Shown piece after piece: positions 1 to 5,685 of a DNA stretch of 6,877 nucleotides. Below the pieces are notes generated by a model that was not told the origin of the DNA, did not search any database, and saw nothing but the letters and a program-made list of their open reading frames with translations. Position numbers and translations under genes: made by a program. How positions within the stretch are numbered: position 1 is the first letter of the stretch; every line of letters starts with the position of its first letter. The DNA lies in NCBI GenBank assembly GCA_021160625.1, contig JAGHCE010000268.1, positions 1 through 6,877 on the forward strand. The letters run 5' to 3'. The stretch comes from Planctomycetota bacterium (lineage in GTDB: Bacteria; Planctomycetota; DG-23; SLPQ01).

Positions 1-285
1 GCCGGGCACGGTGCGCTTCGTGCCGGGGACGTAGCCGGGCATCTCGGCCAGCACTTCCTCCGGGATGCCGCTTATAATCTCGCTCTTTCGAGGGTGACGG
101 TCGAAGAGCTTGAGGAGCTTCAGGTCCGAAAAGCAAAGCCCCACCGCCTCGACGCGCGCGAGTATCCGGTGCGGCCCCGGCGGCGCCACCTTCTTGGCGG
201 TGTTCAGCCTCAGCCTGTCCGGGCCGACAAGCTCCACCGCGTACTCGGTCCTCGGCAGCGCTGCGGTGTCTGGCCTGGCGTTCAC
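1..285 (-). CDS. Zinc-type medium-chain alcohol/polyol dehydrogenase, N-terminal part (cut by left edge)
   Basis: The first 95 codons are visible, and the gene continues beyond base 1. I chose the GTG at 283-285 because a GGAGG ribosome-binding site (minus strand, 291-295) lies 5 bases before it. The protein has the GroES-like N-terminal fold of medium-chain dehydrogenases: a short beta-rich start, then GPHRILARVEAVGLCFSDLK at residues 37-56. Cys51 falls where these enzymes carry the first catalytic zinc ligand. The following stretch (about 66-95: HPRKSEII, then a Pro-Gly-rich run ending in VPG) resembles L-sorbose-1-phosphate reductase and relatives, in which a P-x-x-x-GHE motif comes next, but that part is outside the window. 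The likely role is NAD(P)-dependent oxidation or reduction of a sugar, polyol or its phosphate. It lies 152 bases downstream of the aldolase/SDR gene on the same strand and is probably part of the same operon. The family call is fairly safe, the substrate is not. Confidence 0.78.
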   Translation of the reverse strand, partial: MNARPDTAALPRTEYAVELVGPDRLRLNTAKKVAPPGPHRILARVEAVGLCFSDLKLLKLFDRHPRKSEIISGIPEEVLAEMPGYVPGTKRTVPG

Positions 286-290
286 GTTAT

Positions 291-295
291 CCTCC
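291..295 (-). promoter_or_regulatory. Ribosome-binding site of the left-edge dehydrogenase
   Basis: On the minus strand this reads GGAGG and is separated by ATAAC (5 bases) from the GTG start at 283-285. It decides the start of the partial dehydrogenase gene, which has no nearby ATG. Confidence 0.75.
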
Positions 296-358
296 GTCGG
301 CGTTCTTACTCGTTCGAAAGCACCCCGCGTGGTGCCCTCGGAAGGCCGGTTATGCAGG

Positions 359-374
359 GTGCGCTTTAGCGCAC
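359..374. repeat. Perfect hairpin in the operon gap
   Basis: The arms GTGCGC (359-364) and GCGCAC (369-374) flank a TTTA loop. It resembles the GGGCGC-TTT-GCGCCC hairpin at 5615-5629 in loop and core, which hints at a second hairpin type in this genome. There is no U-tract on either side. Confidence 0.5.
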
Positions 375-385
375 GCGGAATATAT

Positions 386-412
386 GTAGGCAGACAAGAA
401 TGTCCGCCCTAC
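386..412 (-). repeat. REP-like element (GTAG head plus palindrome), copy 1
   Basis: On the minus strand the element begins GTAG (412-409) and continues into an imperfect hairpin: GGCGGACA, loop TTCT, then TGTCTGCC. The flanking GTA and TAC can also pair, which lengthens the stem. It shares the GTAG head and the CA-TTCT-TG apex with the copy at 5215-5238, while the rest of the stem differs. It lies just after the stop codon of the fusion enzyme, a typical REP location. Confidence 0.65.
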
Positions 413-437
413 TTGTTGGCTGCCGCGCCATACAAAA

Positions 438-2501
438 TTATCTGAGCATCACCTGGCCGCCCGTGACGGCGACGGCCTGGCCTGTTTCGTACTTCTGCTC
501 GATGCAGTAATAGACCGCGCGCATCACGTCGGCCGTCGTACAACCCCTCCCCATCGGCACCTTCGCCTCGTACGCGCAGCGGACGTCCTCGATGGTTTTC
601 GCTCCCGGCACCTTGCCGCTTCGCAGGTACTGCACGAAGAGCCCGTTTTCCGGGTCACACCACAACGGCCCGTCGAGGAAGTTTCCGGGGCAGACGGAGT
701 TGACCTTTATGTGGTCCTCGACGAGTTCAAGCGCAAAAGACTGCGTCAGGCCGATGCCGCCGAACTTCGTTCCCGCATAGGCGGCATTTCTGTTGGAACC
801 AATGAGACCCGACTTTGAGTTTACCTGAACTATATCGCTCCAGTAGTCGGGCTTTGCAAGGTGCTCGACGGCCAGAACGGGCGCCGCCGCGCGCACGCAG
901 AGAAAATACCCCCTGTAGTTGACGCGAGTCACAAAATCGAATTCGGCCGGGTCCTGGGTTTTGACGCTCCCGGCCCTGAGAACCCCGGCGTTTGAAACTA
1001 CTATGTCAAAACCCCCGTATTTCCTGACAACCTGGTAAACGGCGCGCCTGACCGACTCGGCGTCGGCGACGTCCATAACAAGGCCGACGGCACGGCCCCC
1101 GCCCGCTTCGGCGGCCAGGTCCTCGGCGGCCTTGCGTACGCCGTCGGCGTTGATGTCGCCAAGCGCCACGTGTGCGCCCTCCCGGACGAGGTTCCCGGCA
1201 ATCTCCAGCCCGAAGCCCTGCGCGGCGCCGGTTACCACCGCCACCTTCCCCGCCGCCCGCCCCCTGCCAACTTCCCGGGCGGACACCTTGCGGCGGTAGG
1301 CCTCGGCCTCCCAGCTCTCGATAAACTCCCGCTCTCCTTGGGACAGGAAGCGAATGCCGCCAAGGCGCCTGGCACCGGCGGCCACCCGTATTGCGTCGAC
1401 CCAGACAAGCCTGGCCGTCTCGGCCGCCGCAAAGTCGTCCCCTGCGGCGAACATCCCCAACCCCTTGACGATCACCACCCGCGGCGCGGGCCGCCCGGCC
1501 GCCTTATGCGCGCCAAGCGCCTCGCGCAGCCGCCAGACAATGTCCTCCGGCGACTCATCCTCAGCTGCACACTCAAACCATACAGCAAACGCCCCACAGT
1601 AGACAATCTGGTCCGGTGTGAGCGGCCCTCCCGCCGCAACGGCCGAGGCGTCCCGGCCGCCGGCAAGGCTCATCACAAGCGCCGAATCATCGAACGTGAC
1701 CACCTTCAGGGCATCTTGTTCGGCCAACAGCCCCCTCAAGGCCGGCCCGATTATCTCGATGAGTCTTCGCGCCTGCGCCGCCTCAAGCGAGGTGACAGCG
1801 CCGAAGGGTTCCCCGCCCGAAGCGCCCTCCAGCAAGCCCCGGACCTTGCTTATCACCGCGTCGGTCCGCTTCAAGACATCTTCGGGCGTCTCACCCGAAA
1901 CCACGAGTCCGTGGTTCTGCATCACCACCACGCCCGGAGAGGTCCGCCCGGTGCGCGCCTTGTACGCCTTGAGGGCCTTTGCCAGTGTCACTGCAAGGAC
2001 AAAGCCCGGGTCGACGTAGGGTATCCAGAGGCAGTCATCGCCGAATATCTCACCGGCAATCCGTTCCCCCTCGGTGCAGCAGGCAACCATATTGACCAGT
2101 GTCGCGTGCGTGTGGACGACGAACTTTTCCGGCAGCACGTTGTGCAGGACGCATTCGACCGACGGGCGAAGACCCTTTTCGGGCTCCAGGCGCGCGGCCA
2201 GTATCGCCTCCTTGAACTGCTTTTCGCGCTGGTCGGCGGCAGCTGGCGGCCCGGTTTCGAGAAGCGCCGAGAGGGCGCGCCTGTCAAGCGCCGCGAAGCC
2301 CTTCTCGTCGATCGAGGTCAGGGCCCGGCCGCTTGCCTTGACGTAAAGCGTGTCAGCGACCTTGACCGACGTGTTCCCGCCGCCGGCCAGGACAAATTCG
2401 GGATTGCCTCCGTAGTACCGCGAAAGGGAAACCAGCGCCTCCAGCGGCGATGTGCCGGGGGCAAACCGCGGCCGTGCAGGCTCTTTCGAACCAGACTGCA
2501 T
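438..2501 (-). CDS. Bifunctional class II aldolase / short-chain dehydrogenase
   Basis: This 687-residue fusion is close in length to the RhaD-type aldolase/dehydrogenase fusions (such as B. subtilis YuxG). Residues about 20-400 form a class II aldolase: a GGGNTS phosphate-loop-like motif at 40-45, RPSVE with candidate catalytic Glu116, and zinc ligands His130 and His132 (HTH) and His197 (QNHG). Residues about 416-687 are a classical SDR: cofactor loop TGAAQGFG (424-431), Asp449 favouring NAD, SNAG (503-506), and catalytic Ser562, Tyr575 and Lys579. The SDR tail (NSKSG, KFGGIGLTQS, KVPMGRGC, final TGGQVM) resembles sorbitol-6-phosphate 2-dehydrogenase SrlD, as I recall that sequence. The likely role is oxidation of a polyol or sugar phosphate and/or aldol cleavage to DHAP plus an aldehyde, in the cytoplasm. 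The ATG has AAGGAG (2510-2515) 8 bases upstream, inside the end of the PHP gene; only 2 bases separate the genes, so translation is probably coupled. All catalytic residues look intact. The substrate is unknown; rhamnulose 1-phosphate is one possibility. Confidence 0.9.
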   Translation of the reverse strand: MQSGSKEPARPRFAPGTSPLEALVSLSRYYGGNPEFVLAGGGNTSVKVADTLYVKASGRALTSIDEKGFAALDRRALSALLETGPPAAADQREKQFKEAILAARLEPEKGLRPSVECVLHNVLPEKFVVHTHATLVNMVACCTEGERIAGEIFGDDCLWIPYVDPGFVLAVTLAKALKAYKARTGRTSPGVVVMQNHGLVVSGETPEDVLKRTDAVISKVRGLLEGASGGEPFGAVTSLEAAQARRLIEIIGPALRGLLAEQDALKVVTFDDSALVMSLAGGRDASAVAAGGPLTPDQIVYCGAFAVWFECAAEDESPEDIVWRLREALGAHKAAGRPAPRVVIVKGLGMFAAGDDFAAAETARLVWVDAIRVAAGARRLGGIRFLSQGEREFIESWEAEAYRRKVSAREVGRGRAAGKVAVVTGAAQGFGLEIAGNLVREGAHVALGDINADGVRKAAEDLAAEAGGGRAVGLVMDVADAESVRRAVYQVVRKYGGFDIVVSNAGVLRAGSVKTQDPAEFDFVTRVNYRGYFLCVRAAAPVLAVEHLAKPDYWSDIVQVNSKSGLIGSNRNAAYAGTKFGGIGLTQSFALELVEDHIKVNSVCPGNFLDGPLWCDPENGLFVQYLRSGKVPGAKTIEDVRCAYEAKVPMGRGCTTADVMRAVYYCIEQKYETGQAVAVTGGQVMLR

Positions 2502-2503
2502 CC

Positions 2504-3805
2504 TCAGTGCTCCTTTTCGTCTGCGCCGTATGTTTGCCGGTAACGCGCTATGACGGCCGCACCGAGGCGGCTGAAGGCCCCTATACGCTCCTCGGCATCG
2601 TCGTAGGCGCCGTTCGGGCGTCCCTCATCATCCACAAACCCGCATTCCCCGTAAACGCTTAGAAACTGGTGCGCCGCCACCACACGCGCGCCTTCCGCAA
2701 AAATCGCCTGAACCTCCGGCGGGATGGACACGCCGCCTGAAGCCGTCGGCAGCAAAGGCAGCCGCTTCAAGGTATTGTGCTCGGTACCCGCCGTCACTAC
2801 AAGCCCTGCGGCGCGGATCGCCGGGACATAGCGCTCCAGCACCGACACGTCGTTTCGCACAGGGATAAACTCGGCGCAGTGTATGTTGCGGGCGGCGATG
2901 CTGTCGACGAGCGCCTCGACCGGCTTCTCAAACTCGCAGACGGGGGAGGTGCCGTCGGCAAGGGTGGGATAGCAGGGGATGCCCCCGAGTTCGAGGATGA
3001 GCCCGAAGGCCTCGTCGAAGGCGGGGAACTCCTCCTCGACAAACGCGGGCTTTCCCGCCTTCATCAGGTGCATTCGAATCTCGTTCTGGAGGCCGACCCG
3101 GTCAGCGGCCTGAGCCTGCGGCGGCACGCCGAATATATCTGCAAGCAGCACGCGGCGCTCGGGCGTGCCTACGCGCTCAAAAAACGCTTCCTGGAAGGCA
3201 AGCGCCACGTGGCGCTCCTGGAGCGTCACGGTCTCCTGCGGACACCCGATGCGGCGGGCAACCATAACCCTCACCGCCTTCTCGTCAAGCCCCGTCTCCA
3301 CGCCGTGGTCACGGAATATCCCCTCCAGACGGGCGATCATAGCCGCAATGCGCTTCGAATCGCTGCGGCGAATGCCGGCCAACAGCGCCTCGGCCCGGTT
3401 GGCTGGAGGGGCAAACCTGGTGATGCCCTTTCCGCACAGGTACATTTTGCCGGGGTTTGCAGGGTCGTTTACCCTGACGCCTCGGCGCTTGAGATCATCG
3501 ACGAGCGCTATCACCTCAACGCCGAACAGGGGGAATATCCCGCGTCGGGCCGCCTCCCCGGCAAACTCGGCGTACACGCCGAAGTCGTAGTAGTTCGTCG
3601 CACCGAGGACGCCGAGCCCCTCTTCGGCGGCAAGGGCGACGGCCTGCCCGACGCTTTCGAAGGCTGAAAAATTCGGAGGGAGGTGGATGTGGGTATTGGC
3701 CGCCAGCGGCCCGGCGAGATTGCGCGCCTGTCCGGCGAGGGTCCACATCCGACCGGGTGCGCCTGTGTCGCGCAAGGCTTTCAAGGCATCGAAGGGCTTT
3801 CCCAT
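2504..3805 (-). CDS. PHP-domain metal-dependent hydrolase-like protein, function unknown
   Basis: This 433-residue cytoplasmic protein has no signal peptide or membrane segment. Features of the PHP (polymerase and histidinol phosphatase) fold are visible: NTHIH with His39 and His41 near the N-terminus, FGVEV with Glu97, FIPVRND around 313-319, GTEHNT with Glu342 and His343, and AAHQF with His379. The second canonical motif, usually Asp-His, is replaced by TNYYDFG (70-76), so the metal site may be altered. A charged, mostly helical insertion appears to occupy about 135-260. PHP proteins are usually phosphoesterases, and here it could dephosphorylate or hydrolyse a pathway intermediate, by inference from context only. 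It is not long enough, nor otherwise built, to be a DNA polymerase subunit. The ATG has AGGGGA (3811-3816) 5 bases upstream. It lies 66 bases after the E2 gene and 2 bases before the fusion enzyme, so it is very likely co-transcribed. Confidence 0.75.
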   Translation of the reverse strand: MGKPFDALKALRDTGAPGRMWTLAGQARNLAGPLAANTHIHLPPNFSAFESVGQAVALAAEEGLGVLGATNYYDFGVYAEFAGEAARRGIFPLFGVEVIALVDDLKRRGVRVNDPANPGKMYLCGKGITRFAPPANRAEALLAGIRRSDSKRIAAMIARLEGIFRDHGVETGLDEKAVRVMVARRIGCPQETVTLQERHVALAFQEAFFERVGTPERRVLLADIFGVPPQAQAADRVGLQNEIRMHLMKAGKPAFVEEEFPAFDEAFGLILELGGIPCYPTLADGTSPVCEFEKPVEALVDSIAARNIHCAEFIPVRNDVSVLERYVPAIRAAGLVVTAGTEHNTLKRLPLLPTASGGVSIPPEVQAIFAEGARVVAAHQFLSVYGECGFVDDEGRPNGAYDDAEERIGAFSRLGAAVIARYRQTYGADEKEH

Positions 3806-3871
3806 TCCAATCCCCTGGCGGCTGGCCGGCTTCCGAAACTCTCGTCTCGCACGGCGGCCGTCGGCGTTGCC

Positions 3872-5107
3872 TCAGCCGAGAAGATCCGGCCGTTCGAGCA
3901 GCTGCCTTGTCCGCGCCAAGAACTTGGCCGCCGCCACGCCGTCGATGAGGCGGTGATCGGCCGACAGCGTCATCGTCATCACCCGCCCCGCACGGACGGC
4001 GCCGCTTTTCACGATAACATCTTCGCGAACAGCCCCTATCGCCAAAATCGCCGACTCCGGCGGGTTGATGATGGCGGAAAATTCCTCCACGCCGAACATC
4101 CCGAGGTTGCTTATGGTAAAGACCCCCTGCCCCACGCCTTCGAGCTTCCCGGAGCGCGCGGCCTCCACCACGCGCCTCGTCTCCCCCGCAAGAGACTCCA
4201 GCGTCATCGAATCGGCGCCTTTTACCACCGGGACAACGAGCCCCTCATCGGTTCCCACCGCAATCCCGATATGGGCGTCAGGGAGCTCGACTACCTCGTC
4301 ACCTTCAATCCGGCTCCTGAAGGCCGGGAACTCGGCCACCGCGCGGGCGCAGGCAAGCGTGACGACGTCGTTTATGCTGCATTTGAACTTCGTCTTTTGC
4401 TCGGCGGTAAAGGCGACGAGCGGGCTTGCGTCAATCGTGACACGGGCATAGAAATGGGGGATGGTCTGCTTCGAGAACTGGAGGTTGGCGGCAATAGCCT
4501 TGCCTCTTTTCGTCATCGCCCGGCGGATGAGGCGCTCTGAGGAGCCCACCTGCTCAGTGGAATGTGCCGCCTGGGCCTCGGCCAGGTCGCCAAAGAGTAT
4601 CCGCCCGCCGGGGCCGCGGCCGGGCCCCACGTCGCCAAGGTCAATACCCGCTTCGCGCGCCGCTTTCCTGGCGGCAGGCGACGCCTTCGGCCTTTCGGCT
4701 GCGCCTGCCTCGGCCGCTTCGGAAGGCTCCGCAAGCCGCCGAGCTGCCGGTTTCCCCTCGGCGGGTACACCCTCTGCGGCGGCCGGCTTTCCCCCGGCAG
4801 GCCCGGCTTTTCCGGCACCACCCGGCCGGGAGACTTCCACCTTTGCGGCCAGATAGGCGTCCGGGTCCTCGTCCGGGCTGCCCAGAAGGGCTATCATTTC
4901 GAGGACGGGAACAATGGAATCCTCCTCGTACAGGATCTTGAGGAGTGTCCCGCTTTCGGGCGACTCGAACTCGAAAACCGCCTTGTCCGTCTCGATTTCG
5001 GCGAGAATCTCGCCCTTTTCGACGGTTTCGCCCTCGGATTTGAGCCAGGCGACGATCGTCCCCTCTTCCATCGTCTGCCCCGCACGCGGCATCGTGACTT
5101 CAAACAT
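3872..5107 (-). CDS. Dihydrolipoamide acyltransferase (E2) of a 2-oxoacid or acetoin dehydrogenase-type complex
   Basis: This 411-residue protein has the classic E2 layout. A single lipoyl domain covers residues 1-76, with the lipoylated Lys42 in the ETDKA motif (39-43). A flexible Ala/Pro/Gly/Glu-rich linker follows at about 92-140. The peripheral subunit-binding domain spans about 141-176 (starts ASPAARKAARE, ends GRILFGDL). A second linker leads into the catalytic acyltransferase domain (about 190-411), ending in DHRLIDG with catalytic His385 and Asp389. It would transfer an acyl group from E1 through lipoamide to CoA, forming the core of a large complex. Length and domain number match bacterial pyruvate, branched-chain or acetoin E2 enzymes; the sequence alone does not say which. 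It is the first gene of the minus-strand set. The ATG is preceded by AGAGGTGA (5111-5118). The matching E1 gene starts at 6490 on the opposite strand, an unusual split. No E3 gene is in view. Confidence 0.93.
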   Translation of the reverse strand: MFEVTMPRAGQTMEEGTIVAWLKSEGETVEKGEILAEIETDKAVFEFESPESGTLLKILYEEDSIVPVLEMIALLGSPDEDPDAYLAAKVEVSRPGGAGKAGPAGGKPAAAEGVPAEGKPAARRLAEPSEAAEAGAAERPKASPAARKAAREAGIDLGDVGPGRGPGGRILFGDLAEAQAAHSTEQVGSSERLIRRAMTKRGKAIAANLQFSKQTIPHFYARVTIDASPLVAFTAEQKTKFKCSINDVVTLACARAVAEFPAFRSRIEGDEVVELPDAHIGIAVGTDEGLVVPVVKGADSMTLESLAGETRRVVEAARSGKLEGVGQGVFTISNLGMFGVEEFSAIINPPESAILAIGAVREDVIVKSGAVRAGRVMTMTLSADHRLIDGVAAAKFLARTRQLLERPDLLG

Positions 5108-5110
5108 CGC

Positions 5111-5118
5111 TCACCTCT
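5111..5118 (-). promoter_or_regulatory. Ribosome-binding site of the E2 gene
   Basis: This reads AGAGGTGA on the minus strand, with the GAGG core 6 bases before the ATG at 5105-5107. It supports the chosen E2 start, which also places the lipoyl domain exactly at the N-terminus as expected. Confidence 0.7.
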
Positions 5119-5214
5119 AGAATGCTCCACACCACCTGTGACCGCAAAGGCCCGGCCAGTCGTCTGACGGCTCACCGGGCGGCGAAACCCTGCCGCAGGC
5201 GCAATAATCGATGT

Positions 5215-5238
5215 GACAGGCAAGAATGCCTGTCCTAC
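5215..5238 (-). repeat. REP-like element (GTAG head plus palindrome), copy 2
   Basis: On the minus strand: GTAG (5238-5235), then a perfect 8-base-pair hairpin with arms GACAGGCA and TGCCTGTC around a TTCT loop. It is the clearest member of the array and shares its loop and apex with the copy at 386-412, some 4.8 kb away. Confidence 0.7.
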
Positions 5239-5263
5239 CTATTGGACGCGGCTTGCCACGCAC

Positions 5264-5290
5264 GGGAGGGCTTCACCCCCTCTTTGCTAC
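5264..5290 (-). repeat. REP-like element, copy 3 (degenerate)
   Basis: On the minus strand GTAG (5290-5287) is followed after CAAA by a short stem, GAGGG (5282-5278) with CCCTC (5270-5266). The extra spacing between head and stem makes this the weakest member. Confidence 0.4.
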
Positions 5291-5322
5291 GGGGGCCGCG
5301 GACGTTGTCCGTGGCAATCCCC
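5291..5322. repeat. Long hairpin within the array
   Basis: The arms GCCGCGGAC (5295-5303) and GTCCGTGGC (5307-5315) pair over nine positions with one G-T pair, around a GTT loop. GGGG (5291-5294) and CCCC (5319-5322) can extend the stem past an AAT bulge. There is no GTAG head and no T-run, so it is neither a clear REP-like element nor an intrinsic terminator. Confidence 0.55.
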
Positions 5323-5335
5323 TGACCTTCCGCGG

Positions 5336-5358
5336 GCGAGGCAATGCTTCGCTCCTAC
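5336..5358 (-). repeat. REP-like element (GTAG head plus palindrome), copy 4
   Basis: On the minus strand GTAG (5358-5355) is followed by GA and then the arms GCGAAGCA and TGCCTCGC, paired over eight positions with one wobble. This form, GTAGGAGCGA plus palindrome, closely resembles REP sequences described in Pseudomonas and relatives. Confidence 0.65.
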
Positions 5359-5372
5359 AAATGGCAATGTGG

Positions 5373-5395
5373 CACTGGTGGCTTGCCCACCAGTG
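5373..5395. repeat. Perfect 9-base-pair hairpin
   Basis: The arms CACTGGTGG (5373-5381) and CCACCAGTG (5387-5395) flank a CTTGC loop. The stem is perfect. It lacks the GTAG head of its neighbours. From memory, CACTGGTGG/CCACCAGTG-type hairpins recur in planctomycete intergenic DNA, which is a weak hint about the source organism. Confidence 0.6.
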
Positions 5396-5400
5396 GTTAT

Positions 5401-5423
5401 GGCGGCATACAATGCCGCCCTAC
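5401..5423 (-). repeat. REP-like element (GTAG head plus palindrome), copy 5
   Basis: On the minus strand GTAG (5423-5420) is followed by a perfect 7-base-pair hairpin with arms GGCGGCA and TGCCGCC around TTGTA. The stem differs from the other copies, but the GCA-TT apex is kept. Confidence 0.7.
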
Positions 5424-5488
5424 ATCTATTCCGTGCGCTACGTGACTACTGCCTGCAAACCAAGCGACAGACAGGATAGAAGGGAGTA

Positions 5489-5560
5489 TTTCACAAGTCA
5501 AGCATAAATATACATTTTTTTGTTGCATTTAGTGCCACTTGTGTGTTTACTACTGTCATT
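5489..5560. promoter_or_regulatory. AT-rich segment, probable divergent promoter/operator region
   Basis: The base composition drops sharply in GC here. The inverted repeat CACAAGT (5492-5498) and ACTTGTG (5537-5543) brackets the AT-rich core. A weak plus-strand promoter can be drawn as TTGCAT (5523-5528), 17 bases, TTTACT (5546-5551), matching sigma-70 boxes at 3 and 4 of 6 positions. TATATT-like boxes occur on the minus strand (5507-5512). No box pair is convincing, so only the region is called. Confidence 0.4.
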
Positions 5561-5562
5561 TA

Positions 5563-5587
5563 GGTTGCAACCGATGTCGACGGACAT
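5563..5587. promoter_or_regulatory. Two small palindromes, candidate operator
   Basis: GGTTGCAACC (5563-5572) is a perfect 10-base palindrome. One base on, ATGTC (5574-5578) and GACAT (5583-5587) form an inverted repeat with a 4-base spacer. They lie about 100 bases before the DeoR start and just downstream of the AT-rich promoter candidate, a plausible site for autoregulation. No direct evidence ties them to this regulator. Confidence 0.3.
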
Positions 5588-5614
5588 ATGGAAAAACGGC
5601 TGAAATACGGCTTT

Positions 5615-5629
5615 GGGCGCTTTGCGCCC
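5615..5629. repeat. GC hairpin in the presumed DeoR leader
   Basis: The arms GGGCGC (5615-5620) and GCGCCC (5624-5629) flank a TTT loop. It ends 56 bases before the chosen DeoR start. No T-run follows, so it is not a classic terminator. It may be another dispersed palindrome like 359-374. Confidence 0.45.
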
Positions 5630-5685
5630 TTGGCGGCGGGGCGAATGATGAGGTATTGACGGACCTGGTGAAAAGAGATTTAAGT

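Larger units (their letters stand above)
286..437. other. 152-base gap within the minus-strand gene set, with three hairpins
   Basis: This non-coding gap separates the fusion enzyme stop from the next gene's GTG start. It holds, in transcription order, a GTAG-type REP-like hairpin (386-412), a six-base-pair hairpin (359-374) and a five-base-pair hairpin (320-335, arms GCACC and GGTGC on the plus strand). None has a following T-run, so none looks like a standard intrinsic terminator. I see no clear promoter here. Read-through with mRNA processing or stabilisation at the hairpins is the simplest reading, by inference. Confidence 0.6.
5108..5685. other. 578-base divergent intergenic region with hairpin array and AT-rich control segment
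   Basis: This separates the leftward E2 gene from the rightward DeoR gene. Bases 5108-5210 show only the E2 ribosome-binding site. Bases 5215-5423 are packed with six adjacent hairpins, four of them GTAG-type REP-like elements. Bases 5489-5590 are strikingly AT-rich against the GC-rich surroundings, with an A/T run (5504-5524) and small inverted repeats, and probably hold the promoters. A GC hairpin (5615-5629) follows in the presumed DeoR leader. Short open frames here lack protein-like composition and follow the hairpins, so I do not call genes. Confidence 0.7.

Noticed and set aside
359..374. Intrinsic terminator after the fusion enzyme gene
   Set aside because: The stem is only six base pairs and no T-run follows on the transcribed strand.
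1170..2543. Long plus-strand open frame (457 codons) opposite the aldolase/SDR gene
   Set aside because: It is antisense to a gene with intact catalytic motifs; its translation is rich in Arg, Pro and Gly with no recognisable domain, as expected for the complement of GC-rich coding DNA.
2777..3667. Plus-strand open frame (296 codons) opposite the PHP gene
   Set aside because: It is a shadow of the coding strand, with no domain and no ribosome site.
3683..4540. Plus-strand open frame (285 codons) opposite the E2 gene
   Set aside because: It lies wholly antisense to the end of E2 and the start of PHP, and its composition is atypical for a protein.
5215..5423. CRISPR array
   Set aside because: The hairpins differ in stem sequence and spacing is irregular; there are no identical direct repeats with uniform spacers and no cas genes.
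5122..5507. Overlapping short plus-strand frames in the intergenic region
   Set aside because: They run across the hairpin array, have no good ribosome site and no protein-like composition.
5511..5524. T-run as a terminator
   Set aside because: No GC-rich stem lies directly before it on the plus strand, and it lies in the probable promoter region of a divergent gene pair.
5539..5685. N-terminal extension of DeoR from a TTG codon
   Set aside because: The extra 49 residues include the GC hairpin and promoter-like DNA, do not resemble the family, and would make the protein about 50 residues too long.
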